In this document: positions 1 through 13,800 of the stretch, one piece after another
How the letters are laid out: each line of letters begins with the position of its first letter
How positions within the stretch are numbered: the stretch's first letter is position 1
NCBI GenBank assembly: GCA_029931535.1
Contig: JAQPZY010001523.1
Span: forward strand, 2,000,501 to 2,064,500
Direction of reading: 5' to 3'
DNA from: Margaritifera margaritifera
Lineage: Eukaryota; Mollusca; Bivalvia; Unionida; Margaritiferidae
DNA length: 64,000 bases
The notes under the pieces: generated by a model
The model's database searches: none
The model's input: the letters and a program-made list of their open reading frames with translations, nothing else
What the model was told of the DNA's origin: nothing
Position numbers and translations under genes: made by a program

Positions 1-640
1 AATGTGTTTAAAAGACCCCCAGAACTGGTAAAATTTCGATTTAAAAATAAAGTTTTAATGTGCAGAGATCAAAATGATGGTCAGTACTGGAGAGGCAAGT
101 GGTGGCAGTTATGTGCTTGCTGAAATTGTTGAAAATAAACACAATTTTTATGTGGAAAATTGACATTTTAGGCAGTGGGGATTGTTACTTTTACTTCTTC
201 AAAATGAACAGAGATGATGATAACTGGTTATTTGAAAATTTGATTTCAAACAGAGTTTAACGTGTGGTGATCAACAGGGCGGAAAGCGCTGAAGCAACAA
301 GTTATGGCAGTGATGTGGATGCCGATTTTTATCAAAATGTAGACATTTTTGTGGGGAAAATCAATGCTTTAGGCAGTGCAGATCGTGATCTTGACTTTGA
401 CGAAATGAACAGAGATGATGATAACTGGTTAGTAGAAAGTTTGATTTCAAAACTGAATTTTAATGTGCAGAGATCAAAATTACAGACAGTACTGAAGAGG
501 CAGTGATGTGGATGTCGGTTTTTGATGAAAATATAGACAATTTTGTGTGGGAAATGTATATTTAGGCAGTGGGGATCATGATCTTGTTTACATTGAATGA
601 ACTGAGTGGATGATAACTAGTTAATTGGTATTTTTGACTC
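1..640 (+). repeat. Tandem array of about 200-bp units with acidic coding flavour, cut by the left edge
   Basis: The string gaacagagatgatgataact recurs at about 206 and 407, with a diverged copy at 599; aatgtgcagagatcaaaa recurs at about 57 and 463. This gives three or more units of 190-200 bp. The middle unit is open from 264 to 506 and reads acidic peptides such as DRDLDFDEMNRDDDNWLVES. A separate open stretch near 640-690 reads IFDSDIDNDEDLDAFQAN and then a stop. It could be decayed tandem exons, a fragment of an upstream gene, or a satellite that happens to be open. Confidence 0.55.
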
Positions 641-1547
641 GGATATTGACAATGATGAAGACTTGGATGCTTTTCAAGCTAACTAGACATTATGAGAACT
701 TCACTTCTGATATAGTTCGCCCATATACGGGTGTTGGATATGTGCATATTATGAAATGTTACTGTATTTCAGGAAATGGACCAAAATAAACGCAACATAA
801 CTGATATTATTACATTAGAATTTATTGTGGAATACAAATACTGAGCCAAATAAGGATTATTCTGTTTGCTCTCCAATCCTCATGCAAGTAAATTTTATAA
901 AATTGTAATAACCTTTGACATTTTTGATGGATTTTTAATATTGTTTTCGCCTTTTTAAATGGACTAAAATTCCCCACATTTCATACACTTACGTATAGGA
1001 TGTAAAATAAATATTGTAGATACAAAAATTGCATTGAAAGCAAGTTATAAGAAAAGCATGTTTTTTAGTTTAATTAACTTTACTTTCAACTGAATTTATT
1101 ACATCAGAAAATTTTCAGTGAATAAGTATATGACTTTTAAGAAAATGTTATGCTTTTTAAAATGGTATGTTATTTTGAAAAATTATTTGAAAAACTTGTC
1201 CTGTAAAGCCAAATTGCATTCTCTCATGCTGATACACCGCTGACTGAAAAGATTTCCAGTTCTACACAACTTCCTGGCTGATCAGGGTTCAGTATGAAAA
1301 GGGTTAATGTATTGGCATAAATGAATATTTACTCAATTTTTATATTGGAAAAAAGGCCCCTCAGGTGAGAAAATGTCCACCACCCATACGCCATTATGAC
1401 TTTAAAAAATTTCATTCTTGCCTGAATACTGGTAATGACAGTATGGTGTGTTTGCTAACCTCACCATCTACATCATTGAAAAATGTATATAAAATTATGC
1501 TATTTGTACTTTTTTGTAAGTATTTAAATTTGTATATTTTTTAATAG
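641..1547. other. Non-coding, nothing recognised
   Basis: AT-rich sequence between the left-edge repeat and the first recognised exon. It contains several AATAAA strings that could be chance. I see no exon, repeat or RNA gene. Confidence 0.5.
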
Positions 1548-1805
1548 GTGGAAGAATTGCAACAATAGATATTTTTGCCTTAGAAACTTGCCCTGGTCTT
1601 CTGATCAAACTGACAAATTATGCATCAGAGGAGTTTTTTGCCCGGGCTCTTGAACAGAAAAATGTTTTACTGACTTGTGGTCAGCTGGTGTCACTAGTGG
1701 CAAGCAAGAAAGGAATGGACAACCTGCCAACAGCTTTACTGGCCAACCATGTAAAGTCGACACTGATGAAGCTGCATGCTGCTGAACCACAATGCACCAC
1801 TCCAG
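1548..1805 (+). CDS. Exon: N-terminal helical segment (first exon recognised)
   Basis: Preceded by a pyrimidine/T-rich tract and AG at 1546-1547, followed by donor gtatca. Only the frame starting at codon 1550 is open; it enters with two bases of a split codon, so at least one exon lies upstream. The 85-codon peptide is rich in Leu, Ala and Lys (for example LLTCGQLVSLVASKKGMDNL) and looks alpha-helical. I recognise no domain. It ends one base into a codon (CCAG), which fits the exon at 8756. Membership in the gene rests on coding appearance, splice sites and phase, not on a recognised motif. Confidence 0.7.
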
Positions 1806-4800
1806 GTATCACACTAGTTCCTTTATTGTCTTGTATTAGCAAATATCTAGTTATGGTATGACTTTTCTGGTGGCAGCTGCAGCATCAACATGAAAATCTG
1901 TATGTTCTTGTAAGTTACACAAAGGAAGGGTACATTGATTCCTGCTTTGCATGCAATACCTGATGAAATCCTTGTGTTAAATTAATGCCTTAAACTTCAA
2001 ATGAACCAGAAAATACAATCTTTTGATACAGTGTGCATATTTCCTGAAGCCAGAGTTAAGTACAGTATATATATGAATAGAAGAACACACTTGATTATGA
2101 TTGTTTCAATATATTTTGTTCGCACACTTTTCAAAGAACATATGTGAGCTATAGAGATAAAACAGTTTGACATGTGTTAACATTTGGTGGAGCACGAAGT
2201 AAAAGTTTGAAGGTTCCAAATCTTTTCTGAGTGCTGCAGTAATTGTTAGCACACATCAAAATGTGTATGATTGTTATTCATACATGATTAATTACTAGGT
2301 ACATGATTTGAATATAAAATACCTACACAAAAATGGTGTTTTTTAAACTAAAAAAAAAGTACTCAAGCTGCTGTTCTATCTATCTGTTACCAATTTTATT
2401 TCTGCACAACACAAGTTGTCCACCATCTACAGTTACCAGACTTTGCAGATGGCTTGCACTTGGTGTACAGAAGAACCCTATCAATTTGGGGGTCAAAAGT
2501 CAAGGCCACTGTGACTAAAAGAACAGTAGTGGTTTCCACATAATAACTCCAGTTCTTCATCTACAATTACCAAACTTTGTGGATGGTTTGCAACTAGGAT
2601 AAGAAAGAGCCCTATTGATTTTGGGGTCCAAAGTTCAAGATCAATGTGACTGAAAGAAGAAAAATTATTTCTGCACAAAGACGTTTAGTTCAGCATCACA
2701 GACAGGGACCAAACATTCTGGATGGGTTGCACTTGGGGTAAGGTAGAAACTCGTCGTTATTGGGGTCAAAAGGTCAAAGGTCAAGGTCACTGACTGAAAT
2801 AAGATAATTGTCTCTGCATAATAACTTTGCTTCTAGACCACACATAATGACCAAAGTTTGTGGAGTGTATGCACTTAAGGTATGGAAGAAGCCGATTGAT
2901 TTAAGGGTTCAAAGGTCAAGGTCATTGTGGCTCAAAGAAAAATGGGTTTGCAGAATAACTTTTGTTCTAGAGTAAGTTCCTTGGCCAAACTTTGTGGGTG
3001 TCTTGCACTTAGGGTAATAAAGAAACCAAGATTCAGGGGTCTAAAGGTCAGAGGTCATGGTTGTGGTAAATCTAATCAGAAAATAATGGTTTCTGCAGAT
3101 CAAGTCTAAGACCCCATAACTTAATCAGAGGTTGAGGTTGTTGGGACCTGTTGGTCAATAATCTCCAGAGTCTACCATACCCATCTAGTGCCTGCATTAA
3201 GGACTATTAAACACGTGGCAGGCGAATATAATGTGCCATTTTTAATCTTGTTTTATTCATAAAATGACTAATGTTTACATCAGACACGGTAATTGCTTTC
3301 ACATTAATCTTTCTGTTCAGCATGGAATAGTGTCTAACAGTAGATAATACAGTGCTTTTGTGATCCATACATTATGTTGGATATTTTCAGCAGTAAATTA
3401 TGACTTAACATTTTTCATGGATATGTGTGCAAAAGGCACAAACTGTGATATTTTCTTGAACTTCAGTGCTGTCACATTTTTCAGATGTTTCCTAATTTCA
3501 TTTTATTGCATACAGTTTTAGTGAGTATTAATTATTGTAGAGGGATTTAAAATGTGCTTTGGGAAGTAAAGAAGAACACAAACCATAGTTAATTTTGCAT
3601 TTATTACTATAGTATCAAATAGTCATTACATTAGCACAGCTATCAGGTTCAGGAAATTTTGCATGCAAATTAAATCATAATCAGTCAGTTTCCATTATTC
3701 CTCATCTTTCATAGATGTATCATGATAAATATTTTTCAGCACTAAATAAATCCTGTTGGTATTAAAACAAACAAATGATGCTTGACTACTTCATACTGTG
3801 GGGTGGGGGCACTTTGAATATTTGAATATCTCCTTGGTTCATAATTCATTGTGACTTTAAATTCATGGTCTAGCTTACCCACGAAAACCATGAAAATGCT
3901 AACCTACAAATAATGAATTCACAGTAATAGGTTCTCAGGCAGTGGTAAACATTTTACAAACTAACTCTATAAACTTTGCAGAACAGTAAGCTTTTACAGT
4001 GCTTGGAAATATCTTTTGGCTAGTTTACTATCAGCAAAATGTCATACGCACTATGCACAGTTGGCAAAATGACATTATGCATGTTTGTCGTTCATCAAAT
4101 AGTCACATCAGAATCTGTATCTATTGGCAAGATCGTGCATTGGCAAGTTACCGACTCCACAAGTTGTCAATCAGCGAGTTGTCATGCACCCATTTTCATG
4201 TATAGTATTTCAACAGCATTATGAATTTAGATTACAGATATTTGAAAAATCTGAATAATCATTTACGCTTATTGTTTAAATTAGTGGCACTCATTTATGC
4301 TTGTTTTTTATATGAGTTTATTGATAGTGAAATGCATCAGGATGAAATATTTGTTCTTAATATTGACACAGATTAACTGGAAATACCAGTGTACTACTAA
4401 TGATTGAGTAAAGAAATGAAAGATACAAAGAGGATTGCAGTAGAATTAAAGCAAAGTCAGTATCTAACAATGCTTATTACATAATTAAGAATGGATTATT
4501 TTGTTGCCTTAGACTTTGTTTTTATTGTTCACACATATATGCACTATTTTTTTCTAAAAAAAAAACACTGAAGGACACGCCTACGTTTATTTTTCTTATA
4601 TGCTTGTTCTTATATGTACACTTTCTATTCAGATTTTGCAGTATAGTTTCAGACGTTTTCCTAACCATTTATCTTGATGAAAAAAGGCATATTTTACTGG
4701 GCAACTAGGCCATCAGGCTGAGAGCAGCATGCCATGAGGACCCAGAAAATTATGCCCCCCCCCCACCCCGCCAAGCTCAGGGGAATTTGTTTTACCTGTG

Positions 4801-7800
4801 AATGCCAAAACATAAGTATCACTTTTCTGGTGACATCGATGTTAAGTTTTTATGTTGAAGTTTCTTGAAAGTCATGTTTTCTACATCAGTCACTGTGTTC
4901 AGCTCAAACAAAGGAATAATTAGGGTCCCACATCAAGATACAGGAGCCCTATAGTAATCACCTTTCCATCAGTTATGGCCCTTGACAATCATATTCATAT
5001 CTTCACATGGGATGTTTCTTGTAGCTTGCACAGCTTAAGAACGATTGAACATATTCTGATGCAATTTGGTATGAACATTGTCTCAAAAAGCTAGATGTGA
5101 ATTGTCAGCCCCATTTATGGTGCCATCGACACCCAGGTCTTGGCCTCATAGCAGTGCTGATGTTGGGGGTCATGGACCCACATTGTCTGCTTGTGTGGAG
5201 TCAAAGAGAAAGGAGGGGGTGCCAGTCTTCTTCCCCTAGATGCCAAAGGAAAGTTGAGAAGCGTTCTCATCCACCTGCAAAGTCTGCTACTAGGGGCAGT
5301 CCCATCACTCCCCATGAGGAGTTGCTGGACGCAGATACCCCTATCCCCAGATATCCCCTTCATCTGAAAGACATGGGGTTGGAAGTCCTGCTTCTCCTGC
5401 CTTGTCTATGTCCATGGTGCTGTCAGTAGAGCTGCTCCACCTCCGCAGGGATGTTGCTTTGGACATATCAAAGGTCTCACTAGGTCACAGTAAGAACTTT
5501 CTTAGAGATGCTCCCTTGAAGGTAGAGATGCTCTTTGGAGGTCTCATTTGCTCTGTGGCATCCCATGACCTGAGGGACCAACAACACTGGTCCCTCGCAT
5601 CGTCTCATCTGGCCTGTCGAAACAGGCCAGGAAGCATGTTCAACCTGATCACCCTTTGGGGCCTTCAGCAAAGTACTTCAGAGGGATGCAGCCTAGGTCC
5701 AGAAAGCAACCCCAATTTAAGCCTTCCTCTCACCCATCTGTAGCTAGACAAGGCAGCCAGAAGGGCCCAGGAAGGAAGTTTGCAGGCCCCTCCCACTTCC
5801 CCAAGGAAGTGGGGGGGGATCTAGGGACATGCGCCCTCTCCTGCTATGCATCCCTCTTCCTGGAATTCCCATGGATGTTTGGCTAGCCCTCTTTTCAGAG
5901 TTTTGGTTGAGCATCACAGAAGGTGGGTGCTTTCTATTCTAATGGAGGGATACCAGCTTTGTTTCTGGGAGCACCCTTTTCTTTCAAAGACACCCATCCT
6001 TTTTCACCAGTCAAAACTTGTTCAATTAAGGGAAGAGGTGCACACCCTTATGCGAAAGGGTGCATTAGAGAGGGTAGAAAATAACCAGTCTTCACCCTTC
6101 TACTCTCAGATTTTCCTGGTATAAAAAAAGGCGGAAAGTTTTGTCTTATTATTGATCTTTTAGACTTAAACAAGTTTCTTAAAGAGAAACCATTCAAGAT
6201 GGAGACTACCACCTCAGTCAGGAATGCTATGAGGCGCAGCAGCTTGGTAGTCTCCATTGACTTTCAGCATGCGTATCTTCACATCCCAATTTTTCCTCTT
6301 CAGTGGAAGTACCTCTGGTTTTGCCCGGATTATAAGGTTTTCCAATTTCAAACCTAGCCTCTGCACCTAGGGTTTTTACCAGGGTGATGGGAGTAGTTGC
6401 CACTCACCTGAGGGCTATGGGATCCCAATCCTCCAGTATTTCGACAACTGGTTATTGCACAAGAGCCTTGAAGAGTCTCTTGCAAGATCTGTCCAGCTGT
6501 TGGTCCCCGGTGACCCGGCTAGGACTTATTCCAAAACTAGAAATCGGAGCTAATCCATTCTCAGGATTTTGTTTACATGGGGATGAACTTCCTCACCAAT
6601 TTAGGACGAGATGGTGTTTCACTGGACAGGATAATTAGAATCCTTGCTATTTGGCGGCTTTTCAAGCCAAAACTTCATTGTCGGCTTGCCCTAACCTATT
6701 CCTCCAGGGGACCTTGAACTTCACGACAGACCTGGTTCCCCTAGGAAGATTGTACGTGCTCCCTCTTCATTTTCTCCTTTTGGTGAATTGGAGACTGCAC
6801 AGGGATCCCCTTGTAACTGGGATTTCTCTAGGACCAGAATGTCATCACCCCTTGAGTTTGTTGGACAATCGGGACCAGTTTTTATCCAGAGTCCTAATTA
6901 TCCATGCCCCTGAATCCCACTTCTGTCTGTACACCAACACGTCAAATTTTGGTTGGAGTGCTTACTTAGAACCAGAAGGGGTGGTTCTTTGGGGCTCATT
7001 GTGTAATGGTTTCCTCTGACAATACATCAGTAGTAGCATACCTCAGGAAACAAGGAGATACACATGTTCCTACTCTTTGTGTGGAGGTTTGGAACCTCCT
7101 TTGCTGGGCAGATTCAGAAGGGATTACCCTGTGTTCGCCATATTCTTGGCAAGACAAATATTCTGGCAGACAGTCTGTTCAGGAGAGACAAGGTAGTCCT
7201 CACAAAGTAGTCTCTGCACCAGTCCATAGCAGAGTCCCTGTTCAGCCTGTGGGGGAGACCCTTAATGGATTTGTTCATGACAAGGATGAACAATAAGCTT
7301 CCCTTTATGTCTCCCCAGTACCAGATGAGAGGACTCTGGCAGTGTACGCATTCAGTATAGGATGGGATCGTCTGTTTATTTACACCTTTCCACCCTTCAG
7401 AATGATTCACAAGTACTCCACAAAGTTGGGACTTCCACTGCTAAGCTTAATTTGATAGCCCCTCTGTGGCCCAAATGAGCGTGATTCATCGATCTGCTCA
7501 ACCTGTTGTTATATCTACCATATCATTACACCGAAAGGGAGAAGAAAGGGTAGGAAGCGTCTTCTCCTACCTATTAAGGGCTTCACTGATATTTCAGCAT
7601 CCACCATTTCCAGGTGGATTGTCTTCACTATCAAGAGAGCTTGTCAGTTCATCACTAAGAGGGACCTTTCCTTTATGAGAATTGAATAGTTAGGGCTATT
7701 GCTACTTCATGGACCTATCAAACTCCTTCATCATTGGAGGATGTGTTTTGGCCATAGCATCCAATTTTCTCCTTCTTCTTCTTCTCCTCCCTCTACATTT

Positions 7801-10800
7801 GGTCTTTGGTGCACCAGAGCAAAGGCATATTTTCCTTGGGCCCAATAGTTACGGCACAAAAAGTGGCCTAAACTGATGCAGACTTACAGTAGTGGACACT
7901 CCTACCATTATAGCGAGTATATACATTTTTATACCAGTTTTTGTACGCCATCAGTCTCCGAACTAGCATATTCAACAATGCAATAGTGACAGGTAATGTG
8001 TTACGGCTATTAAAATGTAGTTGGGGGGGATACAACTAGTTTTAATAATGTAACACCTGTCACTATTGCAAGATTCTACCCTCCCATTCCGCTCTGATGT
8101 CCTGCAAGTAGTCTGTGTCCAAGAAAAAGAGGACAGCTACTGCACATGGGCCTATGATGTAGGAGTCAGACTGGGTCCATGTTCTTTCTGTTCTAGACTT
8201 TCTGGAACATTCTATCTATGGGAGGATGAATATTATAATGTAGACAATGGTAATTCCATCCTGGAAAAGGTAAGCAAGGCAATAGTGATAGGTAAGTATT
8301 ACATTATTAAAATTAGTTTTACCCCCCACAAAAAAAAAAAAATTTTCATGCTCTTTTTCAAGGTTTTGACCTAACAATTGTAGCAGATTTCAAGATGGTT
8401 GACTCAGAAAAATTAAGTCTTGGCTCCTCTAGAGGGGAACATTTTGAGTTGAAAATTAAATTTTCTTATTTAACAAAGGCAAGAAACCATCAGAGCTTTT
8501 GAAAGACAGCTGTATTAGTAGAGGGTTTGCACTATTTGCTGCACAGAATTGGTTACCACATGATTGTTACTTATTCTTGCCCCTGTGTAGGAATTTAACT
8601 AGTAGAAGAAATAGTAACTATTAATTTAAGGTACATTTTGTCTCTGCGGTGTACAAAAATACTGCTAATAATCGTGGTAACTAGTGTAGACCCTCTAGAA
8701 ATTGATAGTTTGATCCATATATCAGCAAGGGAATGTACACTCTTATTTTCCTCAGGAGGTCCACCAAGCTCAGCCAGTTCCACCAGCCATTCTGCTTCAC
8801 ATTTTGTGCTCCAGTGTCTGGTGAAGATACCAGTACGCATTTGTCAAGCTGTAGCCAACAAGGTAAATACCCTTTACATCTGTCTATATGTAGTCAACAA
8901 GGTAAACACCCTTTACATCTGTCAAGCTTTAGCCAACAAGGTAAATACCCTTTACATTTGCCAAGCTGTAACTAACAAGGTAAATACCCTTTACATTTGT
9001 CTGTGTGTAGCCAACAAGGTAATTACCCTTTACTTCTGTCAAGCTGTAGCCAACAAGGTAAATATCCTTTACATCTTTAAAGCTATAGCCAACAAGGTCA
9101 ATATCCTTTACATCTCAAGTTATAGCCAACAAGGTCAGTACTCTTTACTTCTGTCAAGCTGTAGCCAACAAGATACATAGCCTTTACATCTGTCAAGCTG
9201 TAACTAACAAGGTAATTACATCTGTCTGTCTGTAGCCAAGAAGGTAAATACCCTTTACATCTGTTAAGTGTAGCAGACAAGGTAATTATCCTTTACATCT
9301 GTCAAGCTGTATTCAGCAAGGTAATTATCCTTTACATCTGTCAAGCTGTATCCAGCAAGGTAATTATCCTTTACATCTGTCAAGCTGTATCCAACAAGGT
9401 AATTATCCTTTACATCTGTCAAGTTACAGCCAACAATGTAAATATCCTTTACAGTATTCTATAAATTGTAATTATTATGCCTCCACTGTGATAGCAATAA
9501 GGGGCATATTGCATTGCAGCTGTCCATCTGCATGTCAATCTTGAATCCAATTAGCACGATAGCATGAAAACTATTGGACTAAGAGCCATGAAGTTTTACA
9601 GACTTTATCATGTTCATGAGCAGATGACCTAATTAGATTTTCAGGTCATTACAATAATTTTTAAATGTTTACACATTTTTGCACATTTTAGACTTATAAA
9701 AAAACATTTTTAGCAGAATTTAGCAAAAACAACATGAAGTAGAGAAATACAATTTGGTATGCATGCTTATATGCAAAAATAGATTACCTGATCAGATTTT
9801 CATGCCCTTATAGCAGTAAAAGTTCATTGTTGTTGAGGCTGCTTTGCTTGGAAAAATTTAAATAATTTTCACTTTTTAAGTGAGCAGCTATTTGTTGTGC
9901 CCATTTTAGAGGGAATCAAGACATGGCAGTCACTTTTCTGCAACCAGTGGCGGCATAAGAAGTTAGGATTTTGGTTGCAAATTCTCATTAGCATATATTT
10001 CCTAAACCCCTTGATAGATTATCATCATACTTGGCATGAAATCATTATGAAGCTAAAGCAATTCATTCTGTGAAAATGCTTGCTTGCCCATTCGACCGTA
10101 AGATTAAGGTCAGAGTCATTGAAAATTTGCTATAAGGTTTTGCTTCTCCACTCGTTAAAATATCACATTTTTTGTATCACACGATGAAATATATCCTGTA
10201 TTAATGTAGGAAAAGAAAATATCCTCTATTTAAAAAGACACTAAAGATATAATACTAAGCTTCATGTTGTTTTAGTTCAACCCATACTGTCATACATTTG
10301 ATAGACCAATTTATATACAACCCGTCCCTTGAAAACTTGTGCACAACGAGGTCCAAAAACATAGACTGCAGCAAAAGAATGAATGAAAGCCCACACGTGT
10401 TCACCACTTGCATCATGTATAAAAATGCCCTATACGAGTTTAAACATTCTGACCAAAATCTCTTTAATTTTCAACTTTGAGGCAGTAGTACGTACACTTC
10501 CAACTGAGTCAGTGATGCTGACAGTTTTTCATTATTCATGATCAAAATGTCAGGTTCCTTAATGGTTTTCTCCAAAATACAATGGAGATATTGTATTTTT
10601 ATTGATGCTAAAATTGTACCATAGATTAATCTTTTCATCCAAAGGGGATAAAACAGTTCTTAATAAATTGTAAAATTACTAAGTGCCTTATTAAATGGCA
10701 ATATATACATCTTGTAATGTTAACATAGTTTCAGCACAACCAGCTACTTGATCTGCACAACTAAATGCAAGTTTCTAGGTACAGCAGTATTATCACAGCC

Positions 10801-13800
10801 ATGTCTTGGGGTTGGATATCAAAATTAGTGATATACTTTCATTGGCCAAATAAGGTACGAACCATCAGTTGATCAGTGGTACTAGCATCTCTGCAGAGCC
10901 TGGTAAACTCTTTGATCTTTACCATTAAGTGAGGCAGAGAAATACACTACAATCTCTGCACTTGGTGACACTGTGGCTAGGAGCTCTGAGGCAGTGGTTA
11001 GCAGGTGTTCTTTTTACTGCTGGTGACCTTACACCAGGCTGGTCATACCTTCTACCAGAAGTTATTGCATTTACTAATATTATTCAGTTGTGAAAACAAC
11101 CAATTTAATCTATGAGAGTTTATTTTACATGCTAGCTGTGAATCAGAAATCTGCAGTTGTCCAACTTTTTTATATTGACAAAAGCTGACCTGTCAGGGAC
11201 AGACCACATATTAGACTGTTTCACTAGCCCAACCAAGAATTTCACTTGTAATTTGTATAGGACATCTGGCTATGGAATTTGCTCAGACCTTCTTGGTGCG
11301 ACTGTTTTATGCCAGTAACAAAAGTTTAAAACAAATTCAAATTAGAGTCTTGTATTGAAAACTCCAAATGGAAGATGGCTCACTACAGATATAAAAGTAA
11401 GGAAATAAAATAATATGGCAAGATATTTTTTCCAGTAATAGCAACAATGCAAATAGAAACAATATCATTCTGTATTCAGATATTCCTGGAACCACTTGGA
11501 CAAGTTGTTGGATCCACCAAGTCCAAGGCATTGCTGATGGAAATAAGCCGGTCACCATTAGAACAGAACCGCCTGCAGGAGCTAGGCTGTCTACTGGGAA
11601 TAGCAGAATGGACACGTCAGCTGCAGCAGAAATGCAAATTTCCAGAATCACAAATACAGACAACAGATATGGAAGAGTTTTTCAATGGGGAGGTTTGTAG
11701 TTTTAGCTCACCAACTGTCTTTTCAGCCCTACCTGCTTTTGCAAGGTATGGGTAGAAATTTTTTTTAATGCCACATACATCATAGTTTGGTTCACAGATG
11801 AGAAATGTTGTTCTGTGGAACCCTTGTTTCCTTTCAAAATACAATAAAACCTTATGTAGTGGACACCTCCATATTAAAGATACCTGTTCGTAAACTATAA
11901 TGTTAAATCCTTTTTCTTGAATAAATTTACATATATTTAAAGGAAAACAAATTCTAATTTTCATTTGTGCCTTGAATGAATATACAAAGTGAATAGAAAA
12001 ATATACAAGAATTTTAGGTGGCATTGTGCCGATCACATATAGGGTTACCTGACTCATGCATGCCTATTTAAGGGTGAACCTTGACCAGAATGCATACCCT
12101 GCCAGTGGACACTGACAGTGTAACACATTTTTGTAGAATGTATCATCTTCCATCCTGTGAGACAGAAGTTTGTTTATGTGAATTCAATTAAGAAACTTTA
12201 TAATGAAGTACTGCCAGAGAAAATCTTGAATTTTTTGAGGGAATGTGGTTTATTGAACAAATTTTAACCCTATATATAAGGGGGGTGGGGGGCGTTTAAC
12301 CCTATATTTCAGTTGTTTTTTTTTACCCAATATTGAAAAGCTTTATGCTTTTTACTTTTACGTTTTATTTAACATCTTAACATTTTATATTTTATCTTGT
12401 AGTATTTACGTTTACATTTTTGGGAGGAAGGGTTTATCTTCCTAAATTTGTTTGATCTGCAATTCTTTATATGTACATTTAAGTGCTAAACTTTTAAGAT
12501 AAATAAAAAATTATATAAGTATACAAGATTTTAATATCTCAACAAAAATGTGCTTAAAGAGCATGGAGAACCCTGCTCTTTTTCTAGCAATATATTTGTT
12601 AATTAACTTTTGATTGGCACTGTTTTTCCAGTATTATGCTGACATGTAGCTAAACCCTAGTACCTACATACCAAAAAGCAACATCACAGGATGAACTATT
12701 ACTGCTTTTCCAGATGAAGAGCTTATAGATATGGTGTCATCCTATGCATCAGAAAAATTGTCGATTGTGGAAAAGAAAGTGAGAAACTATCCCTTACAAG
12801 AGTGCAAACAAGCAAACTTTGTGTACATATACACTCTTTACATTTAATAAAATGTGTTTGTCACAGGCAGTTTGTTTTCCTTTCAAACCTGTATATAAAG
12901 GAGACCTGTTCATAAATAATACTAATTTTGTTTTTCCTTCAGTGTCTCTTATGAATAGTATTCACAATATAAATCTGGTAAGTTTGGGTCAAGTGTATGT
13001 TTCTGTGGAGCTTGCTTTTATCAGGTTGTCAGACATATATATCAATTTTCTGACAGCAGCAAGGGCAATTTCAATGAGGATGGCACAATGTTGGGAACAC
13101 TATTATTTTGTGTTCAAGTTTATGAAAGTCATAAAACTTATGCATCATGTTACATTGATTGGGTCCAAAAAAATTACAACTGGAACTATGAACCCAAACT
13201 GTCAACCTGTCAAGGAAATTATTTAAATGTATAATAAGTAAATTAGGGTTTAATTTTCAAATATTTCTGGACACATGTATATATTGACTAACTTTATATT
13301 TGTCTGCATAATAAATATCATCCCAAAACTAGGAATAGTATTTTAGAAATAGACCATCAATCACCAAGTTTAAAGCTAGCATACTTGCCAAACCCTAGAC
13401 TGGTTCTCTTGTTCATCCAAGAAGGCATCTAATTTTCTCCCATTAGGAGACCAGTTTAGTCGAACCCCAGCCACTGAACTTAAACTGTCATCCATTCATG
13501 TCTCTGTGTATTTTCTATTTATTGCTTATATTCCCATAACATTTTTGTTACCTGATCTATAGGCTACTTTATTTCACAGGTTTTTTTTCACATGCTGTTG
13601 GCATGGACATTGCAGTTCTTAAAAAAAAAATTTTAAATAAAAGAAAAGAAAAGTTTTGGACATATAGAAAGATTAATATTGTTCCATAACCAAGGTTCCA
13701 GTCTGGGGGTTTTGGAGCACCATTAAAAGTGGGGAAGGTACAGGGCAAAGTTGTTTGCTCTACAACTCTCACATTGTACATTTGCATGTCTTTCACATTT

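Larger units (their letters stand above)
5097..8330 (+). mobile_element. DIRS-like tyrosine-recombinase retrotransposon, decayed
   Basis: In order on the + strand: a Gag-like Pro/Lys-rich region, reverse transcriptase, RNase H with its connector, a tyrosine recombinase C-terminal part, then inverted repeats. All frames are broken by many stops and shifts, so this is a fossil. Base composition is clearly more GC-rich than the flanking intron, as expected for former coding sequence. The gene order RT, RNase H, recombinase, with terminal inverted arms instead of LTRs, is typical of DIRS-like elements and not of Gypsy or Copia. The left end is not defined. Confidence 0.8.

Noticed and set aside
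8638..9180. 180-codon open frame on +
   Set aside because: Most of it is the 39-bp minisatellite read through. Only 8756-8862 has exon evidence, with later units possible by alternative donor use.
11617..12057. 146-codon open frame on -
   Set aside because: It is antisense to the exon at 11480-11692 and to a LINE end, and shows no domain.
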